Of a stretch of 64,000 bases of DNA, positions 1 through 8,872 are shown in pieces; the first letter of the stretch is position 1; every line of letters starts with the position of its first letter. The translations under genes were made by a program, and so were the position numbers. The notes under the pieces are model-generated. The model did no database searches. It worked only from the letters and a program-made list of their open reading frames with translations, and had not been told where the DNA came from. Source of the DNA: JAWSVE01 sp050789445 (GTDB taxonomy: Bacteria; Pseudomonadota; Gammaproteobacteria; Pseudomonadales; Cellvibrionaceae); contig JAILXR010000001.1 of the NCBI GenBank assembly GCA_050789445.1, positions 2,418,001 through 2,482,000 of the forward strand. Reading direction: 5' to 3'.

Positions 1-1626
1 CGGAAAAACGTTATCGATTATCAAAGTGAACTACTTTACGACAGCAGAGGTCCTTGGCCCACACCAGCGCCCGGGCGTCCACTTTCCGAATACGCAGAAG
101 TGACCAACCTCCCGATAGAAGAGACTAAAGACTGGTCTAAAAATGTTTCTAGAAAATACCTTTCTATTATTCTTACTAAATTTATTCCCGGCCTATGGGA
201 TGCCTACATCACTTCTGACGGGCGCTACGATGCTTTTGACGATAATCAATTTAATTCGCACATTACTAACGGCATGTACAGCAAGTTCATTTCCACGCTA
301 GATCACGGCGATACTGAATTATTTATAGATCAGATTCCTGAAGTAAACGATAACCCCGATGAATTTGTAAAGATGGATTTCAGCATGATGGAGTGGTTAT
401 GCAATAAAACGCTACCAGATGTTTATGCCGCTCCCACTATCGTTTTATTTAAAGTATCGAATCCAGAAATTAACCATAAAAGAACAGAAAGCAACCTTCC
501 CACCTATACCGCTATCGCAATACATATATATCAGACAGATGACTACCAGAAAAAAATTATTGAAACCGCTGATACAATATTGCCCCCAAAAGAATCATCA
601 CAAAACTCTCTTGAAAAGAAACGGTGGGATCTTGCAAAATACTTTGTTATCCAAGGAGCTGTTCACAGGATCAATATGACAGAGCATGGGAAATTACATT
701 TTCCATTTGACTCTATCAATGCCATTACAAAATCTGTTTTACCCACTAATCACCCGCTATTCTGTTTGTTGCATCCTCACCTACGCTTATCCCTACCAGT
801 CAACAACACTGTTCTTGAGGGAAAATATTCTTTACTCAGTCGAACAAACTGGGTGGTGTATTCTCCCTTTTCAGCCGAAGGAAAATACACAAGAAAGCTC
901 ATACCTGATGCCTATGTAGGGAGAAAAGATAAACCTAACTCTTTTCCTGAGTATACTTTTCCATTGAAACCCTCATACCCCAATACAAGCTTTGGGGTTT
1001 TCCTAAAGAAAAACTATGCAATATTTAGGGATTTCGCAACAGCCGTTATTAATGAAACACTTGCAAGCGAATATAAAAACAACGATAACACCGGACAAAA
1101 AAGAAATTGGGAGTTCATCGCATTGTGGGCGGAATCCATTTCTGAATGGGTACCTGGATTTCCTAAGCGGGAAGATTTTTTATCAGAGGATGAAGATCTC
1201 GATTACGTTTCTACTAATCGAGCTATGTTGATCGATGTGGTGTCATTGATGATATGGAATTTGACTGTTGCACACTCCGCAGATCATGCAGGTTTTGCTC
1301 GCAGCGGCCAACGACGCAATGTATTTAGAATCCATGTACCGCCACCATTAAAAGGCACACATGTTGAAGATAATTTTCATAAAAAATTAGTGACTCGATG
1401 GGATTTGTTTCAATCCTATTTAACTCACCAACTTTTTTATAAGCCCCATAACACCGTTAATCTCGTCGACGTACAATACGATTTTTGCGGACATCCTAAT
1501 CATTTACGTATTCAAGAGTTACGAGATATATTAATTCGAAAATTAAAAGAATGTGACGTGAGTGAAAGAAAGAGAGATGAGACTTTGCCAAGGCTGGATG
1601 AAGTATCTTCGAGTATTCAATATTAG
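1..1626 (+). CDS. Lipoxygenase-like protein, 5' end outside window
   Basis: The reading frame is open from base 1, so the GTG at base 100 is not the start and the gene begins upstream; about 541 codons are visible. The protein resembles the catalytic domain of lipoxygenases, non-haem iron or manganese dioxygenases of polyunsaturated fatty acids. A His cluster HRINMTEHGKLH (codons at 664, 685 and 697) is followed by the family-like HPLFCLLHPHLRLSLP. Near the C-terminus is SADHAGFARSGQ, resembling the SAxHAAVNFGQ metal-ligand segment, with the His at 1285. Oddities: the Asn ligand position is Ala (codon 1297), and the protein ends SSSIQY rather than with the usual terminal Ile. Either the metal site is unusual or this is a diverged paralogue. 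It is convergent with the sigma factor gene, 41 bp away. The family call is moderate; activity is not established. Confidence 0.6.
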   Translation, partial: RKNVIDYQSELLYDSRGPWPTPAPGRPLSEYAEVTNLPIEETKDWSKNVSRKYLSIILTKFIPGLWDAYITSDGRYDAFDDNQFNSHITNGMYSKFISTLDHGDTELFIDQIPEVNDNPDEFVKMDFSMMEWLCNKTLPDVYAAPTIVLFKVSNPEINHKRTESNLPTYTAIAIHIYQTDDYQKKIIETADTILPPKESSQNSLEKKRWDLAKYFVIQGAVHRINMTEHGKLHFPFDSINAITKSVLPTNHPLFCLLHPHLRLSLPVNNTVLEGKYSLLSRTNWVVYSPFSAEGKYTRKLIPDAYVGRKDKPNSFPEYTFPLKPSYPNTSFGVFLKKNYAIFRDFATAVINETLASEYKNNDNTGQKRNWEFIALWAESISEWVPGFPKREDFLSEDEDLDYVSTNRAMLIDVVSLMIWNLTVAHSADHAGFARSGQRRNVFRIHVPPPLKGTHVEDNFHKKLVTRWDLFQSYLTHQLFYKPHNTVNLVDVQYDFCGHPNHLRIQELRDILIRKLKECDVSERKRDETLPRLDEVSSSIQY

Positions 1627-1667
1627 TTTCTTTCTTCTGCGTTATCTTATTTTCAGGTTATCTTTAT

Positions 1668-2294
1668 TTACTCAACGGGTGTCGACATATAGTTGTACAC
1701 CCATGCTTTTGCAAAACGAAGATCTCTATCCACCGTCGCTTCAGAGATTTTTAGCGCTATTGCAATTTCAGGATAAGTGAGACCTCCAAAAAAATTGAGC
1801 TCTAATGCTTCAGCTTTTCGCTTATCAACAACACTTAATTCATTCAGAGCACCGTCAAGATCTAATAATCGCTGCTCATCCACATCACTACCGTTTGAAC
1901 CACTCGTTAATCCGCTTAAAGAAAACTGCTGATCGAAAGACCCCTTGGATCCCGCTATCGACTCCACATCTGCGGAGGTCATCTTTATATCACCACCACG
2001 CTTTTTTCTTAACCGCGCTCTTGCTCTATCAATCAACATTCGTCGCATCAATCGCGATGCCACTGCGAAGAAATGCACCCGGTCTTGCCAATCAATATCG
2101 ATATTCACTAAATCAAGATAAGCCTCATGCACCAATTCTGTCGCTTGTATTGTCGGGTTATTTTCTTTATTGATGTGTTTTTTACTTAATCGACGCAAGG
2201 ATTCATACACGATTGGAGTCAATTTCTCTAAGGCCCCATCATCACCCGATCGCCAAGAGGCAAGAAGTTGTGTCACGGGCGCTTTCTTATCCAT
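1668..2294 (-). CDS. ECF-type RNA polymerase sigma factor (Sigma70_ECF, PF07638-like)
   Basis: The 208-residue protein has sigma region 2 at about residues 15-95, including ATELVHEAYLDL and the HFFAVASRLMRRMLIDRAR segment typical of the PF07638 group. A region 4 helix-turn-helix lies at about 150-200, with GGLTYPEIAIALKISEATV. Such factors redirect RNA polymerase to a small regulon. No anti-sigma gene, kinase or other partner lies beside it; the neighbours are the convergent lipoxygenase-like gene and, divergently, a Sco-like gene. The ATG start at 2294 precedes ordinary AT-rich upstream DNA. The sigma-factor call is firm; its regulon is unknown. Confidence 0.85.
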   Translation of the reverse strand: MDKKAPVTQLLASWRSGDDGALEKLTPIVYESLRRLSKKHINKENNPTIQATELVHEAYLDLVNIDIDWQDRVHFFAVASRLMRRMLIDRARARLRKKRGGDIKMTSADVESIAGSKGSFDQQFSLSGLTSGSNGSDVDEQRLLDLDGALNELSVVDKRKAEALELNFFGGLTYPEIAIALKISEATVDRDLRFAKAWVYNYMSTPVE

Positions 2295-2559
2295 ATCAAT
2301 CCACTGAATTATGTAAGGGCTTATTGCTTTTCTGATTTTTATTTGTGTTTAATCTGGCATCATATTACTCAACATAATCAAAAGTGACAAACTATCGACA
2401 TACACGCCTCAATCTAAGCGGCCACTTTTGATTTATTGTCGTGATACGCCACTATTTATTGGCTTTTTCATACTAAATTTAGTGCACTCCTTCCACTTGT
2501 TTTTTCCTGTCTATACTAAAAAATACTATTTACTTAAATTATTTCAGTCTGACACCTTG

Positions 2560-3162
2560 ATGAAAAAATACATATTCATTTTATTCGGCGGCGCAATAGC
2601 ATTGATAAGTTTGCCTCTCTCAATGTTGATTTCACAAAGCTATACAGGAAGCTATGGAATTTCTGTTTCTCACCGCTACATTACAGATTTTGAATGGGCT
2701 GACTATCAAGGCAATCTACATAATTTTTCTGACTGGAACAATAAAGCCACGTTTTTATTTGTTGGCTATTTAAATTGCAAGCTGATTTGCCACAAAAGAA
2801 TACAAGAAATGCTTTCCATTAAAAAACAGTTGAATGCTAACAATATTAATTTTTTGTTTGTCACGATTGACCCCAAAAATGACACGCCAGAGGTTCGCAA
2901 GTTACTTATCGATAGTCGAGCAGACAATTTCTACAGCGCCAATCTCAAAAATACAGACTTAAATTTCCTCCAAGGCAGCTTACAGGAAAATGTCATTAGT
3001 GATAATGACGAAATTTCTCACAGAGGAAATATTTATTTAATTACAGGTGGGAAAAAAATTGAAAAAATTTACACCCAAAAAAATCTAAATACCGAACTTG
3101 TCATTAAAGATATACCTGAAAAATATTTTATGGGTGATGACATGAAGATCACACAAATTTGA
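2560..3162 (+). CDS. SCO1/SenC/PrrC-family copper chaperone/thioredoxin-fold protein
   Basis: A 200-residue thioredoxin-fold protein with one N-terminal membrane anchor, so it should face the periplasm. The Sco metal motif is present as GYLNCKLICHKR (CxxxC), with a later SHRGNIYLI supplying the distal His. Sco proteins deliver copper to the CuA site of cytochrome c oxidase or act as thiol reductases. I chose ATG 2560 because MKKYIF starts directly before the hydrophobic anchor; the frame is open back to 2428 but the extra 44 residues look unlike a Sco N-terminus. The usual Pro after the first Cys (CPxxC) is absent. The chemoreceptor gene follows by 50 bp, so the two may be cotranscribed. No oxidase genes are nearby. 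Confidence 0.75.
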   Translation: MKKYIFILFGGAIALISLPLSMLISQSYTGSYGISVSHRYITDFEWADYQGNLHNFSDWNNKATFLFVGYLNCKLICHKRIQEMLSIKKQLNANNINFLFVTIDPKNDTPEVRKLLIDSRADNFYSANLKNTDLNFLQGSLQENVISDNDEISHRGNIYLITGGKKIEKIYTQKNLNTELVIKDIPEKYFMGDDMKITQI

Positions 3163-3212
3163 TATTTGTTAAAAAATTAATGGCAATTAAAAGCTTTATC
3201 TGAAGGTTAACT

Positions 3213-4727
3213 ATGTTCAACAAACAAGAAAATGATCAACTCTTAAAAACAGACAAAATGATTTATATCCTTTTGTTACTGCAATCTCCCATATTGATTT
3301 TAAGTGGATTTATAGGTGCAGGACTGACTTCATTTGCCATTAGCAGCGCGATGGTTTTCGGCTTACTTTCTTCCGTTTCATATTTGCTTTTGAAAGGATC
3401 TCTTGCCTTTAGTATTATTGCGGCAACACTGATGATGTCAGTTTCCGCAGCATTAATTCAGACGCAAATGGGAATGATTGAAATGCATTTTCATATTTTT
3501 GCATTCATGGCTGTATTTGTTATCTATCAGCATATTGCTCCCATTATTGCTGCTGTTTCTGTTGTTGCCATCCATCATGTTGTATTTACATTTACTCAAC
3601 TCAACAACTTAACCATTGGCCAAATCCCAATGATGATTTACAGCAATGGATGTAATTGGAGCATTACTCTTATTCATGCTTTATTTGCTGTTACAGAAGC
3701 TGGTATCCTTTCTTATATTGCGCTTGTGATGCGTCGCTTTAGCCACGCCGACAGGCAGCTCTCTACAGCTATCGAATCTATTCACTCTAATTCCGATCTA
3801 TCGATTAGATTAATAGCCAAAGAACAAGATCAACGAAATGTTGACGTCGCATTTAATAGTTTAATAGAAAAAATGTCCTCTATTTTTGCGACGTTTTCTC
3901 AAACTGCCAGTAATTTGGATCAACGTAGTACTCAGTTGGTTGAACTCAGCAACAACACAACCGGCTCTATCAATCACCAAATTTCACTTTCCGATCAAAT
4001 AGCAACTGCGACACAACAAATGGTAGGCAGTATTTCTGAAGTTGCTCGCGGTAGTTCCGAAACCGCAGCACTTGCCAACCAGTTGCGCGATAACACTCAA
4101 GAAGGTAGTCGCGACATGGAATTTGTCGTAAATGACATGTGTAATTTAAAACTTGAAATGTCTGAAATTTCAAATGCATTAACACAATTAACCACAGACG
4201 CCTCTGCCGTGACTGACATGTTAAATGTTACTCGTGGTATTTCAGAACAAACAAACTTACTGGCACTCAATGCCGCCATTGAAGCAGCAAGAGCTGGCGA
4301 GGCAGGAAGAGGATTTGCCGTTGTAGCTGACGAAGTAAGAACCTTGTCACAACGCACTAACTCCTCGACCGAAGATATTCAAAACGTATTAGAAAGATTA
4401 AACCAAAGTGTTTCTCGAACTATTAAATCAATGGATACAGGATTAAACCTCACAGAATCTAGCGCTGAAAAAATTGATTCTGTCGGAGAAAAATTAAAAA
4501 ACATTTCATCTTCAGTCATTGAGGTCACTGACAGAAGCACACAAATAGCGACAGCAACTGAAGAACAAAATCAGGCTCTTGAAGAAATCAGTCGACATAC
4601 ATCAGATATCGCAGAAGAAATGAAAGCATTAGCCACCAGCGCGACTGAACTCACATCAATGTCAGATCAAATTAGCCAGCTCTCTGAAGATTATCGTATT
4701 CAGGCTGGGACATTCAAAACAGCTTAG
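3213..4727 (+). CDS. Methyl-accepting chemotaxis protein, multi-TM sensor
   Basis: A 504-residue chemoreceptor. The N-terminal ~175 residues form a bundle of about six membrane segments instead of a periplasmic ligand domain, with a His-rich stretch (EMHFHIFAFM ... IHHVVF) that could bind metal or haem; that is only a suggestion. The cytoplasmic part is a long coiled coil with the conserved MCP hairpin tip (NLLALNAAIEAARAGEAGRG, then GFAVVADEVRTLSQR), which contacts CheA and CheW. There is no C-terminal CheR/CheB tether pentapeptide. It starts 50 bp after the Sco-like gene. The ligand is unknown. Confidence 0.9.
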   Translation: MFNKQENDQLLKTDKMIYILLLLQSPILILSGFIGAGLTSFAISSAMVFGLLSSVSYLLLKGSLAFSIIAATLMMSVSAALIQTQMGMIEMHFHIFAFMAVFVIYQHIAPIIAAVSVVAIHHVVFTFTQLNNLTIGQIPMMIYSNGCNWSITLIHALFAVTEAGILSYIALVMRRFSHADRQLSTAIESIHSNSDLSIRLIAKEQDQRNVDVAFNSLIEKMSSIFATFSQTASNLDQRSTQLVELSNNTTGSINHQISLSDQIATATQQMVGSISEVARGSSETAALANQLRDNTQEGSRDMEFVVNDMCNLKLEMSEISNALTQLTTDASAVTDMLNVTRGISEQTNLLALNAAIEAARAGEAGRGFAVVADEVRTLSQRTNSSTEDIQNVLERLNQSVSRTIKSMDTGLNLTESSAEKIDSVGEKLKNISSSVIEVTDRSTQIATATEEQNQALEEISRHTSDIAEEMKALATSATELTSMSDQISQLSEDYRIQAGTFKTA

Positions 4728-5011
4728 CTTCATCACTATCATCCGCTCAATCATATTCCGTCACGAAAGGCTGTCTTGCCATCTTGCATTTGCGACTTCT
4801 TATTACTTAATCCTCAGTCAAAAAGACTTTTTTATCACCCATTTTTCTTACTAATCTATTTCGGTACGCCGGTCTAATAACTTCGCCCGATAACAAATTT
4901 TTTCCTCACCGATATACTACTACCACTGAAATCAGTCTCATCAACCTTAACTGAAATACCAACAATGCGCTCGTTGGTTTTTGCCATACATTATTAGAAG
5001 GGGAATCTATA

Positions 5012-5386
5012 ATGAAAAAATACACAGGAATACTACTCTGCGCAGCACTTTCAATAATATTGACTGGCTGCACCAATGTACGCTCAGATTATTTAGTCAC
5101 AACAAGTTTAAAATTCAACAACGAGAAAGATGCGCCATTGGTAACTGTAACTCCAGACTATCCACGCATAGCAGTTTCGCAAAAGCTAGAAGGTTCGGTT
5201 GCTATGAGTTTTGCTGTTGGTGACAGCGGGGAAGTCGTTGATATTTTGGTGCTCGATTCTCCAGGTGAGCCATTCGAATCTGCTGCAGTTAAAGCTTTAG
5301 AGCAAGCTCTATACGACAGCTCCCACAGTGGAAATGGTTACGTCGCTATTGCGGAGTTTGTTTTATCTGAGAGGAATATTTATTAA
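5012..5386 (+). CDS. Lipoprotein with TonB C-terminal-like domain
   Basis: A 124-residue protein with a signal peptide and lipobox (ILTGC, Cys at about residue 20), so a predicted outer- or inner-membrane lipoprotein. The mature part contains a TonB C-terminal-like fold (PDYPRIAVSQKLEGSV ... FAVGDSGEVVDILVLDSPGE). In TonB this domain contacts TonB boxes of outer-membrane receptors, but there is no Pro-rich spacer or membrane anchor here, so it is not a canonical TonB. A good ribosome site (AGAAGGGGAA) precedes ATG 5012. It stands alone and is followed by a strong terminator. Confidence 0.65.
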   Translation: MKKYTGILLCAALSIILTGCTNVRSDYLVTTSLKFNNEKDAPLVTVTPDYPRIAVSQKLEGSVAMSFAVGDSGEVVDILVLDSPGEPFESAAVKALEQALYDSSHSGNGYVAIAEFVLSERNIY

Positions 5387-5414
5387 TAAATAGATACTAG
5401 GTTTTATATCTAAC

Positions 5415-5450
5415 AAAAAACGCCAGATTATGCCTGGCGTTTTTTATTTT
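5415..5450. terminator. Bidirectional rho-independent terminator
   Basis: A CGCCAG/CTGGCG stem (5421-5426 with 5434-5439) is flanked by an A-run on the left and a T-run on the right. It can stop transcription from both convergent genes, the TonB-like lipoprotein gene and the antiporter gene. Confidence 0.85.
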
Positions 5451-5502
5451 ATCGAGCTTGTCTTTTCACACCCAGTTCCAGACATTTCTTTTAAAAACTA
5501 AT

Positions 5503-7491
5503 TTAACGACGCCCCGTCAACAAATACATTTCACACATATCTACCTGATCTAAAGTGCCTTGCAACAACACGATATCATTGGCCTCAAAAACAGTTTTTT
5601 CTATCTCCTCTCCATCAATAGTGAGATCGCCTCGCTTGATTCCTGAAACAGGATCTTTAATACCAGGAAAAGTGAGGTACGCAATTTTTTTACCATTTGC
5701 CCATGCCTCTTTTGTTAAACGAACCGCATGTAATACATCAGCATGTTCGTTTATCAATCCCGTTCGCTCTCCATGATAAAATCCATGCAATATGCGGTAA
5801 CGATCTCGCCGCGATTGATCGATAAGCGTGTGAATTTTTCGGCTCGGCAAACCAAGCAGTAGGAGTGCATGAGACACCAACGTTAAACTTGCCTCTAATG
5901 TTTCTGGAACAACTTCCGTTGCACCGGCGGCCACCAATTCATCCAGATGTGTATCGTCTCTAGTTCTTGCAAGAATTTTTAAATTTGGATTAATCTCTTT
6001 CGCAACCTTAGCAATATGAGAAGCTTGTGCTGCATCATCAAAACTAATCACCATCAATGATGATTTTTCAATACCAGCTGACTTTAAAATATCTCGACGT
6101 GAGGTATCCCCATAAAAAACGGGCTCACCCGCTGGAACCGCTTCCGCGATTCGAACGGTATCCGTCTCTAGCGCAATGTATTCGATATTTGCTTGCTTTA
6201 AAAAACGAGCAATCGTTTGCGCTACACGTCCAAAGCCGAGAATAATTACATGACCTTGTTTAGATTCAGCATCTAAAGTCGATTCAATAATTTCATCATC
6301 AATTTTTTGAAGGCTAACTTTATTAATTATAAAATCAGTCCAAACTTCAGCATAACGAATTAGTACAGGCGTTAAACCCATACTAACAATCGTCACCGCC
6401 ACCAAAAAAGAAGCGACATCAGGCTCAACTAAATTATCACGAGCAGCCAGTGATAGTAGCGCAAACAAAAACTCGCCGCCTTGTGCCAAAACTAAACCTG
6501 CCGGCAAAGCTGCTCGCCACGACTCACCTAACAATTTAGCGACACTAGCAATTATGGCTGCTTTAAATGCAAGTAATAATAACCCACAGATTAAAATTCG
6601 CTTCCAATATTCTTGTAACATCGCAGCATCGACTAACATGCCGACGCTTATAAAAAACAATCCCAGCAGAATATCCCGCAATGGTCGCACGTCTGTTTCT
6701 AACTGATGGCGAAATCGGCTATCACCTAACATCATGCCGGCAAGAAAAGCACCAAGTTCCATACTCAAACCAATGCTCGATGTCATCGCACTCGCAACCA
6801 GTACAATCACTAACGCCGATAACACCAACAATTCATCTGAGCGTGCCCGCGCAACTTCGGATAACAGGAAAGGCAGCACATAACGCGCAACTAAATAGAA
6901 GCATACTAAAAGCCCAGCGCTTTTCCCTAAGGATAATCCAATATCTTTTATTGATGCCATTTCTTCCGTGCCAGCCAGCAACGGAACCGCTATCAACAAG
7001 GCAATGGCCACTAAATCTTGGAACAGCAGAACACCAATGGCTATTTGGCCATGGCGATAATGCAACTGACCTCGCTGAATAAGTTCACGAGACACTATGG
7101 CCGTAGACGATAATGCCAATCCGCCAGAAACAATCAGCGAGGTTTCCCACGGCAAACCCCACCAATAGAAAGCGGCAAAAAAAACTGCACTACAAACTAA
7201 AACTTGAGCCCCACCCAAACGAAAAACGGTATGGCGCAATGCCATCAATTTAGGAATTGAAAACTCTAATCCCAAAACAAAAAGCAAAAACGTTAAGCCC
7301 AGTTCTGCCAGTTGATGTAACTCTTCTGGATTAACGATGATTTTAAATCCGGTAGGGCCACACAAAAATCCAACTAGAAGGAACGCCAATATTGAAGGAA
7401 GGCGAAGACGATAGAAAATAACGCTTAGTACAGTAGCTCCGCCTAATACGATTAGCATCTGCGTTAAAAAATTGCCTATCTCACCGTGCAC
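5503..7491 (-). CDS. CPA2-family monovalent cation/H+ antiporter with RCK domain (KefB/KefC type)
   Basis: A 662-residue inner-membrane protein. Residues ~5-385 are a CPA2 antiporter domain with 12-13 membrane segments (LGLTFLLFVLGLEF, GALSSTAIVS-like ALSSTAIVSRELIQR). A TrkA-N/RCK nucleotide-binding domain follows at ~410-525 (GHVIILGFGRVAQTIARFL, then ALETD), and a TrkA-C-type domain at ~570-655. Such proteins exchange K+ or Na+ for H+ and are gated by NAD(H) or glutathione adducts. The start is GTG 7491, preceded by AGGATGAT. The slyD gene ends just upstream on the same strand, 42 bp away, so cotranscription is possible. The family call is firm; the exact ion and the KefB versus KefC assignment are not settled. 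Confidence 0.88.
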   Translation of the reverse strand: MHGEIGNFLTQMLIVLGGATVLSVIFYRLRLPSILAFLLVGFLCGPTGFKIIVNPEELHQLAELGLTFLLFVLGLEFSIPKLMALRHTVFRLGGAQVLVCSAVFFAAFYWWGLPWETSLIVSGGLALSSTAIVSRELIQRGQLHYRHGQIAIGVLLFQDLVAIALLIAVPLLAGTEEMASIKDIGLSLGKSAGLLVCFYLVARYVLPFLLSEVARARSDELLVLSALVIVLVASAMTSSIGLSMELGAFLAGMMLGDSRFRHQLETDVRPLRDILLGLFFISVGMLVDAAMLQEYWKRILICGLLLLAFKAAIIASVAKLLGESWRAALPAGLVLAQGGEFLFALLSLAARDNLVEPDVASFLVAVTIVSMGLTPVLIRYAEVWTDFIINKVSLQKIDDEIIESTLDAESKQGHVIILGFGRVAQTIARFLKQANIEYIALETDTVRIAEAVPAGEPVFYGDTSRRDILKSAGIEKSSLMVISFDDAAQASHIAKVAKEINPNLKILARTRDDTHLDELVAAGATEVVPETLEASLTLVSHALLLLGLPSRKIHTLIDQSRRDRYRILHGFYHGERTGLINEHADVLHAVRLTKEAWANGKKIAYLTFPGIKDPVSGIKRGDLTIDGEEIEKTVFEANDIVLLQGTLDQVDMCEMYLLTGRR

Positions 7492-7533
7492 GATATCATC
7501 CTAATAAATTGAGTTATGGAAAATTATTATAGT

Positions 7534-8040
7534 CTAATGGTGATGTCCGCCTGGCCCATGAACATGACGATGAGAAATTTCTTCAGCAGAAGCCTCTCTG
7601 ACACTATCGACTTTTATTTCATAATATAAAGTCGCACCTGCCAATGGATGATTTAGATCGACATCCACATTAAACTTCCCTGCTTTAACAACAATCATAC
7701 TACGAGCGCCCTGATCAGTCTGAACTGACACAACAGTCCCCGGTAAAAGCTTTTTCTTTTTATTATCTAAGTGTAAATGCTTAATCGGAACTCGCTGGAT
7801 AGAATTCTCCTTGCGAACACCATAACCATCTTCAGGTGTAACAGTTACAGAAATATCGTCTCCCGTTACCTTTCCCATCATGGACTTTTCTAACCCATTC
7901 ACAATGTTTCGATGCCCTATAAGGCAATAAACTGGGTCTCCATCAAATGAAGACTCCATCCACTCCCCTTTATTTCCTTCATCATCCACTTTACACAAGC
8001 GATAATGAAAACTTACCACTGAATTATTTTCAATTTTCAT
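7534..8040 (-). CDS. slyD: FKBP-type peptidyl-prolyl isomerase, SlyD-like
   Basis: A 168-residue cytosolic protein with an FKBP domain split by an IF-type chaperone flap (residues ~70-130) as in SlyD, and the DVDLNHPLAGATLYY stretch typical of SlyD/FkpB proteins. The C-terminus is a short His-rich tail (SHRHVHGPGGHHH) consistent with nickel or zinc binding, much shorter than the E. coli tail. The N-terminal part is longer than usual (FHYRLCKVDDEGNKGEWMES). SlyD catalyses proline isomerisation and helps load nickel into hydrogenases. It lies 42 bp upstream of the antiporter on the same strand. Confidence 0.82.
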   Translation of the reverse strand: MKIENNSVVSFHYRLCKVDDEGNKGEWMESSFDGDPVYCLIGHRNIVNGLEKSMMGKVTGDDISVTVTPEDGYGVRKENSIQRVPIKHLHLDNKKKKLLPGTVVSVQTDQGARSMIVVKAGKFNVDVDLNHPLAGATLYYEIKVDSVREASAEEISHRHVHGPGGHHH

Positions 8041-8092
8041 ACAATTCCTTAATGAAGATATTTTAAAATATACGTTTCCTATTATATTTTTA

Positions 8093-8743
8093 TTATTCTG
8101 ATCTTACGATTTTATAAGCGCATCGCCTTGCGCCCATTAAGACATGGTCTGTTCTTTCTATTACAGCCAGCCCCTTTAATAATTTTTGAAAGGTTTCTAA
8201 TTCTGATCGACAAAATCCCTGACAAGCTGTTGCCGCCGCACAAATTGGGCAATGATTCTCAATAAGCAGCCATTCATTTTTACTGATTTTTTCTATAGCA
8301 GACATGTAACCTTCTCGACTACGAAGGTCACTTAGCTTTTTAAGTTTATTACTTAAAGAAGTTTGCCCATCCAATTCTGTTTTATATTGTAGAAATATTT
8401 TCTTGGTCCGCTTATCGATGAGCTGATCTAATCCCTCCTCACCAAATGTATCTTTAACAGCAGTAATTAGTTCAACGGAAATCTGCGAGTGTCCATCTGG
8501 AAATCGCTCATGGCCCGACTTGGTAAGCCGCCATGGCTTCACTGGCCGCCCTCTAGTTTGCTTTTGTTCTGGTGCTTCAGCAACCAAATTCTTCTTTGCT
8601 AAGACGGTTAAATGCTGCCGCACACCCATAGTTGTCATACCGAGAAGGTCAGACAAATTTTTCACTGTCTGTGGCCCTTTTTGCTTTAGCTTAAGCAATA
8701 ACGCCTCTTGGCTCTCAGCCAGCTCACTTACTGATGCTGCCAT
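8093..8743 (-). CDS. SufR-like winged-helix regulator with C-terminal cysteine cluster
   Basis: A 216-residue protein. Residues ~10-80 are a winged helix (GPQTVKNLSDLLGMTTMGVR) with the wing TRGRPVKPWRLT. The C-terminal part carries cysteines at 165, 168, 174, 178 and 208 in ENHCPICAAATACQGFC and GARRCAYKI. This resembles the Fe-S-binding region of SufR-type repressors of iron-sulphur assembly genes. No suf or isc genes are adjacent. The divergent neighbour is a VOC protein, and the gap between them holds two palindromes that could be this protein's operators. The Fe-S function is inferred from the Cys pattern only. Confidence 0.72.
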   Translation of the reverse strand: MAASVSELAESQEALLLKLKQKGPQTVKNLSDLLGMTTMGVRQHLTVLAKKNLVAEAPEQKQTRGRPVKPWRLTKSGHERFPDGHSQISVELITAVKDTFGEEGLDQLIDKRTKKIFLQYKTELDGQTSLSNKLKKLSDLRSREGYMSAIEKISKNEWLLIENHCPICAAATACQGFCRSELETFQKLLKGLAVIERTDHVLMGARRCAYKIVRSE

Positions 8744-8793
8744 TCAAGTCCCGCCCTTTTAAAATATCCCAAAGTCGATTCTTAGATTATAAC

Positions 8794-8821
8794 AATAAGT
8801 AAAGAAATTACTTTACTTATT
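8794..8821. promoter_or_regulatory. Perfect palindrome, probable operator 1
   Basis: An 11-bp perfect inverted repeat, AATAAGTAAAG / CTTTACTTATT with a 6-bp spacer, lies in the divergent gap between the SufR-like regulator and the VOC gene. Its size and symmetry fit a dimeric winged-helix protein; autoregulation by the adjacent regulator is the simplest reading. Confidence 0.6.
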
Positions 8822-8824
8822 TTG

Positions 8825-8868
8825 ATCTCCATATATAGTAAAGTAATTGCTTTTCTATATATGGAGAT
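8825..8868. promoter_or_regulatory. Perfect 14-bp inverted repeat over the ribosome site, probable operator 2 or 5' hairpin
   Basis: ATCTCCATATATAG (8825-8838) and CTATATATGGAGAT (8855-8868) are exact reverse complements with a 16-bp core. The core TAAAGTAATTGCTTTT echoes the half-site of the first palindrome. The right arm contains GGAG, the ribosome site of the ATG at 8873, so in RNA the repeat could fold and hide it. It could act as a DNA operator, an RNA switch, or both. Confidence 0.55.
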
Positions 8869-8872
8869 ACTT

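Noticed and set aside
1805..2173. Plus-strand ORF antisense to the sigma factor
   Set aside because: The opposite strand encodes intact sigma regions 2 and 4; this frame has only low-complexity His/Leu-rich sequence.
6681..7082. Long plus-strand ORF antisense to the antiporter gene
   Set aside because: The minus-strand frame encodes a clear CPA2 antiporter; the antisense translation has no recognisable domain and is a shadow of its codon use.
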